NCBI GenBank assembly: GCA_035461175.1
Contig: DATHVR010000008.1
Span: forward strand, 1 to 14,502
From: DATHVR01 sp035461175
GTDB lineage: Bacteria; Actinomycetota; Acidimicrobiia; Spongiisociales; ZC4RG35
Direction of reading: 5' to 3'
Length of the DNA stretch: 14,502 nt
Under the pieces are notes generated by a model, which searched no databases, was not told where the DNA came from, and saw only the letters and a program-made list of their open reading frames with translations. Both the position numbers and the translations under genes were made by a program. This document shows, one piece after another, positions 12,376 to 14,502 of this stretch. Position 1 is the first letter of the stretch. Each line of letters begins with the position of its first letter.

Positions 12376-14502
12376 CAGGATCGAGGATGTGGGGAAGCGG
12401 GTCAGTGCCGCCCGGGCGGATACGGAGAGGCGGGGGGAGACGTTTTATCCCGGGCCCAGCCGGATTCATCTGGCGGCGTTTCCGCCCAAGGAGCGCTGGG
12501 ACGACTGGGTGGAGCTGGATTCGCGGGCGTGGCCGGAGCGGCGGGAGCGCCGTTCGGTGTTGGTGCCGACGACCTGTTTCAACTGCGAGTCGGCGTGCGG
12601 CCTTTTGGCGTATGTGGATCCCGACACGCTGGAGGTGCGCAAGTTCGAGGGCAACCCCGAACATCCGGGTTCGCGGGGACGCAATTGCGCCAAAGGCCCG
12701 GCGACGGTCAACCAGGTCACCGACCCGGACCGGATCCTATTCCCGTTGAAGCGGGCGGGGGAGCGGGGTGAGGGCCGCTGGGTGCAGGTGAGCTGGGAGG
12801 AGGCGCTGTCGGATATCGCTTCTCGGATCCGGGCGGCGATCACAGAGGACCGCCACAACGAGGTGATGTATCACGTGGGCCGTCCCGGCGAGGACGGGTT
12901 TACCGAGCGGGTGCTGGCGACGTGGGGGATCGACGGCCACAACTCGCACACCAATGTGTGTTCGTCGGGGGCACGGGCGGGTTTCCATTACTGGATGGGC
13001 ATCGACCGTCCCAGTCCCGATCACGCCAACGCCGACGTCATCTTTCTGATCTCGTCGCATCTGGAGACGGGCCACTATTTCAACCCCCACGCCCAGCGGA
13101 TCATCGAGGCGCGGGAGCGGGGCGCGAAGCTGGTGGTGGTCGACACCCGCCTGTCGAACACCGCCACCCACGCCGACTACTGGATCTCGCCGATGCCGGG
13201 CTCGGAGGCGGCCATCAACCTGGCCATCGCCAACCACCTGATCCAGACCGGCCGCTACGACCGTGAGTTTGTGCGCCGCTGGTGGAACTGGGACCAGTAC
13301 ATGGCGGCCGAACATCCCGAGCGGCCCCAGACCTTCGAGTCGTTCGAGCAGGTGCTGTCGGAGCTGTACGCCTCCTACACCTTCGAGTACGCGGCGGCCG
13401 AGTCGGGGGTGGCGGCCGGGACTTTGGCCGAGATCGCCGAGCTGGTGGCCGGGGCGGGGAGCCGCCTCTCGACCCACAACTGGCGGTCGGCGGCGGCGGG
13501 GAACCTGGGAGGCTGGCAGGTGTCGAGGACCCTGTTCCTGGTCAGTGCCCTGCTGGGGGCGGTGGCCTCTCCGGGGGGGACGTTCCCCAACGCATGGAAC
13601 AAGTTCGTGCCCCGGCCTCCGTACCTGCCGCCGCATCCGGTGAGCTGGAACGAGTTGACCTGGCCGCTGGAGTATCCGCTGGCGATGAACGAGCTGTCGT
13701 TCCTGCTGCCGCATTTCCTCCAGGAGGGCCGGGGGAAGGTGGATGTGTATTTCACCCGGGTCTACAACCCGGTGTGGACCAACCCCGACGGGTTCGCCTG
13801 GATCGAGTCGCTGCTCGATCCCGACCAGATCGGCCTCCACGTCGCCCTCACCCCCACCTGGTCGGAGACGGCGTTCTTCGCCGACTACGTGCTGCCGATG
13901 GGCCATTCCTCGGAGCGTCACGACATCCATTCCTACGAGCAGTACGACGGGCAGTGGGTCGGGTTCCGTCAGCCGGTACGCCGGGAGGTGCAGCGCCGCC
14001 GGGGCGTCGAGGTGACGGACACCCGCCAGGTCAACCCGGGTGAGGTGTGGGAGGAGAACGAGTTCTGGATCGAGCTGAGCTGGTTGATCGACCCCGACGG
14101 CTCTTTGGGGATCCGCCGCTACTACGAGGCGCCCGACCGTCCCGGCGAGAAGATGACCGTCGACGACTACTACGGCTGGATCTTCGAGAACTCGGTGCCG
14201 GGTCTGCCCGAGGCGGCCGCCGGCGAGGGCCTCACTCCGCTCGAGTACATGCGCCGCTACGGCGCCTTCGAGGTGCGCAAAGGCGTCGGGGCCCTGCATG
14301 AGCAGCCGGTCCCCGCCGAGGAACTGGGCGAGGCCGTCCGGGCCCCCTTCGGGCGGGTCTACACGTCTACTCCCAAACCGGCCGACCCCCACGCCAACCT
14401 GGCCCCCACCGGGGCCCCCGACCCCGACAGCCAGGGACGGCGGGCGGCGGGGGTGGAGGTGGACGGCCAGGTGCTGCGAGGCTGGCCCACCCCCTCGGGC
14501 AA
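12338..14502 (+). CDS. Molybdopterin (bis-MGD) oxidoreductase catalytic subunit, SoeA/PsrA-like, 3' partial
   Basis: The frame from the ATG at 12338 is open for 721 codons to the window end. The N-terminal [4Fe-4S] motif is C80-x2-C83-x3-C87 and C117 (CFNCESACG ... NCAKG), followed by TDPDRILFPLKR and the WEEAL motif of the DMSO-reductase superfamily. NVCSSGARAG (C208) lies where the molybdenum-ligand Cys of PsrA/PhsA-type enzymes is found. VVVDTRLS and GSEAAINLAIANHLI fit the cofactor-binding domains, and FADYVLPMGHSSER a later conserved stretch. There is no Tat signal, unlike PsrA, PhsA or TtrA, so a cytoplasmic enzyme such as the sulfite dehydrogenase SoeA is the better match. It overlaps or abuts the ferredoxin/NrfD gene. 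The substrate is inferred from context, and arrangement alone cannot exclude polysulfide or thiosulfate reduction. Confidence 0.9.
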   Translation, partial: MSESGMSESGMSDRIEDVGKRVSAARADTERRGETFYPGPSRIHLAAFPPKERWDDWVELDSRAWPERRERRSVLVPTTCFNCESACGLLAYVDPDTLEVRKFEGNPEHPGSRGRNCAKGPATVNQVTDPDRILFPLKRAGERGEGRWVQVSWEEALSDIASRIRAAITEDRHNEVMYHVGRPGEDGFTERVLATWGIDGHNSHTNVCSSGARAGFHYWMGIDRPSPDHANADVIFLISSHLETGHYFNPHAQRIIEARERGAKLVVVDTRLSNTATHADYWISPMPGSEAAINLAIANHLIQTGRYDREFVRRWWNWDQYMAAEHPERPQTFESFEQVLSELYASYTFEYAAAESGVAAGTLAEIAELVAGAGSRLSTHNWRSAAAGNLGGWQVSRTLFLVSALLGAVASPGGTFPNAWNKFVPRPPYLPPHPVSWNELTWPLEYPLAMNELSFLLPHFLQEGRGKVDVYFTRVYNPVWTNPDGFAWIESLLDPDQIGLHVALTPTWSETAFFADYVLPMGHSSERHDIHSYEQYDGQWVGFRQPVRREVQRRRGVEVTDTRQVNPGEVWEENEFWIELSWLIDPDGSLGIRRYYEAPDRPGEKMTVDDYYGWIFENSVPGLPEAAAGEGLTPLEYMRRYGAFEVRKGVGALHEQPVPAEELGEAVRAPFGRVYTSTPKPADPHANLAPTGAPDPDSQGRRAAGVEVDGQVLRGWPTPSG

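Noticed and set aside
12737..14392. 551-codon minus-strand frame opposite the molybdo-subunit
   Set aside because: The plus strand encodes conserved molybdopterin oxidoreductase motifs throughout this stretch.

Overview
The window is high-GC DNA that reads as a chromosomal segment of an actinomycete-like bacterium. The evidence is an AfsR-type SARP regulator (winged helix, BTAD, NB-ARC STAND ATPase, TPR-like tail), frequent GTG starts, very short or overlapping gene junctions and hairpins without U-tracts. A deep-branching actinobacterial lineage such as Acidimicrobiia is my guess; nothing here fixes the taxon. I see no tRNA, rRNA, insertion sequence, integrase or CRISPR array.

Left part (1-5800). 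A small two-helix membrane protein is cut or starts right at the edge. It converges on a minus-strand gene for a thioredoxin-like CPHC domain fused to a CcdA/DsbD-type membrane domain. Next comes a minus-strand SAM-dependent methyltransferase, divergent from a large SARP/AfsR-like regulator. The 189-bp divergent spacer carries three CTTGCA direct repeats about one helical turn apart, the layout expected of a SARP operator. The regulator and the next block converge on a hairpin that contains both stop codons.

Middle part (5794-7991, minus strand). Four overlapping genes form a cytochrome-oxidase assembly operon: Sco copper chaperone, PCu(A)C copper chaperone, a lipoprotein cytochrome c and a CtaG-type assembly factor. 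Immediately upstream, on the same strand and 47 bp away, is a CstB-like fusion of a metallo-beta-lactamase domain with two rhodanese domains (8039-9412). Before it stands an ArsR-family repressor (9522-9833). A perfect 17-bp palindrome lies between the repressor and the CstB-like gene.

Right part (10011-14502, plus strand, divergent from arsR). A tightly packed operon encodes a DsrE2-like persulfide carrier, TusA, a fused four-cluster ferredoxin/NrfD membrane subunit and a large molybdopterin oxidoreductase that runs off the window end. The oxidoreductase has the Cys motif for an N-terminal [4Fe-4S] cluster and no Tat signal, so it should face the cytoplasm.

The simplest joint reading is cytoplasmic sulfane-sulfur oxidation. 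The CstB-like protein and the DsrE2/TusA relay handle persulfide, sulfite is formed, and a SoeABC-like complex oxidises it and feeds quinone. The neighbouring copper/cytochrome genes would equip the terminal oxidase. Unusual details are a 15-bp tandem repeat upstream of dsrE2 that carries a Shine-Dalgarno sequence and ATG in every unit and encodes an MDLRG-repeat leader peptide ending on the dsrE2 ribosome binding site, a second 15-bp duplication of the start region of the molybdo-subunit, and changed metal-ligand positions in the CstB-like protein.
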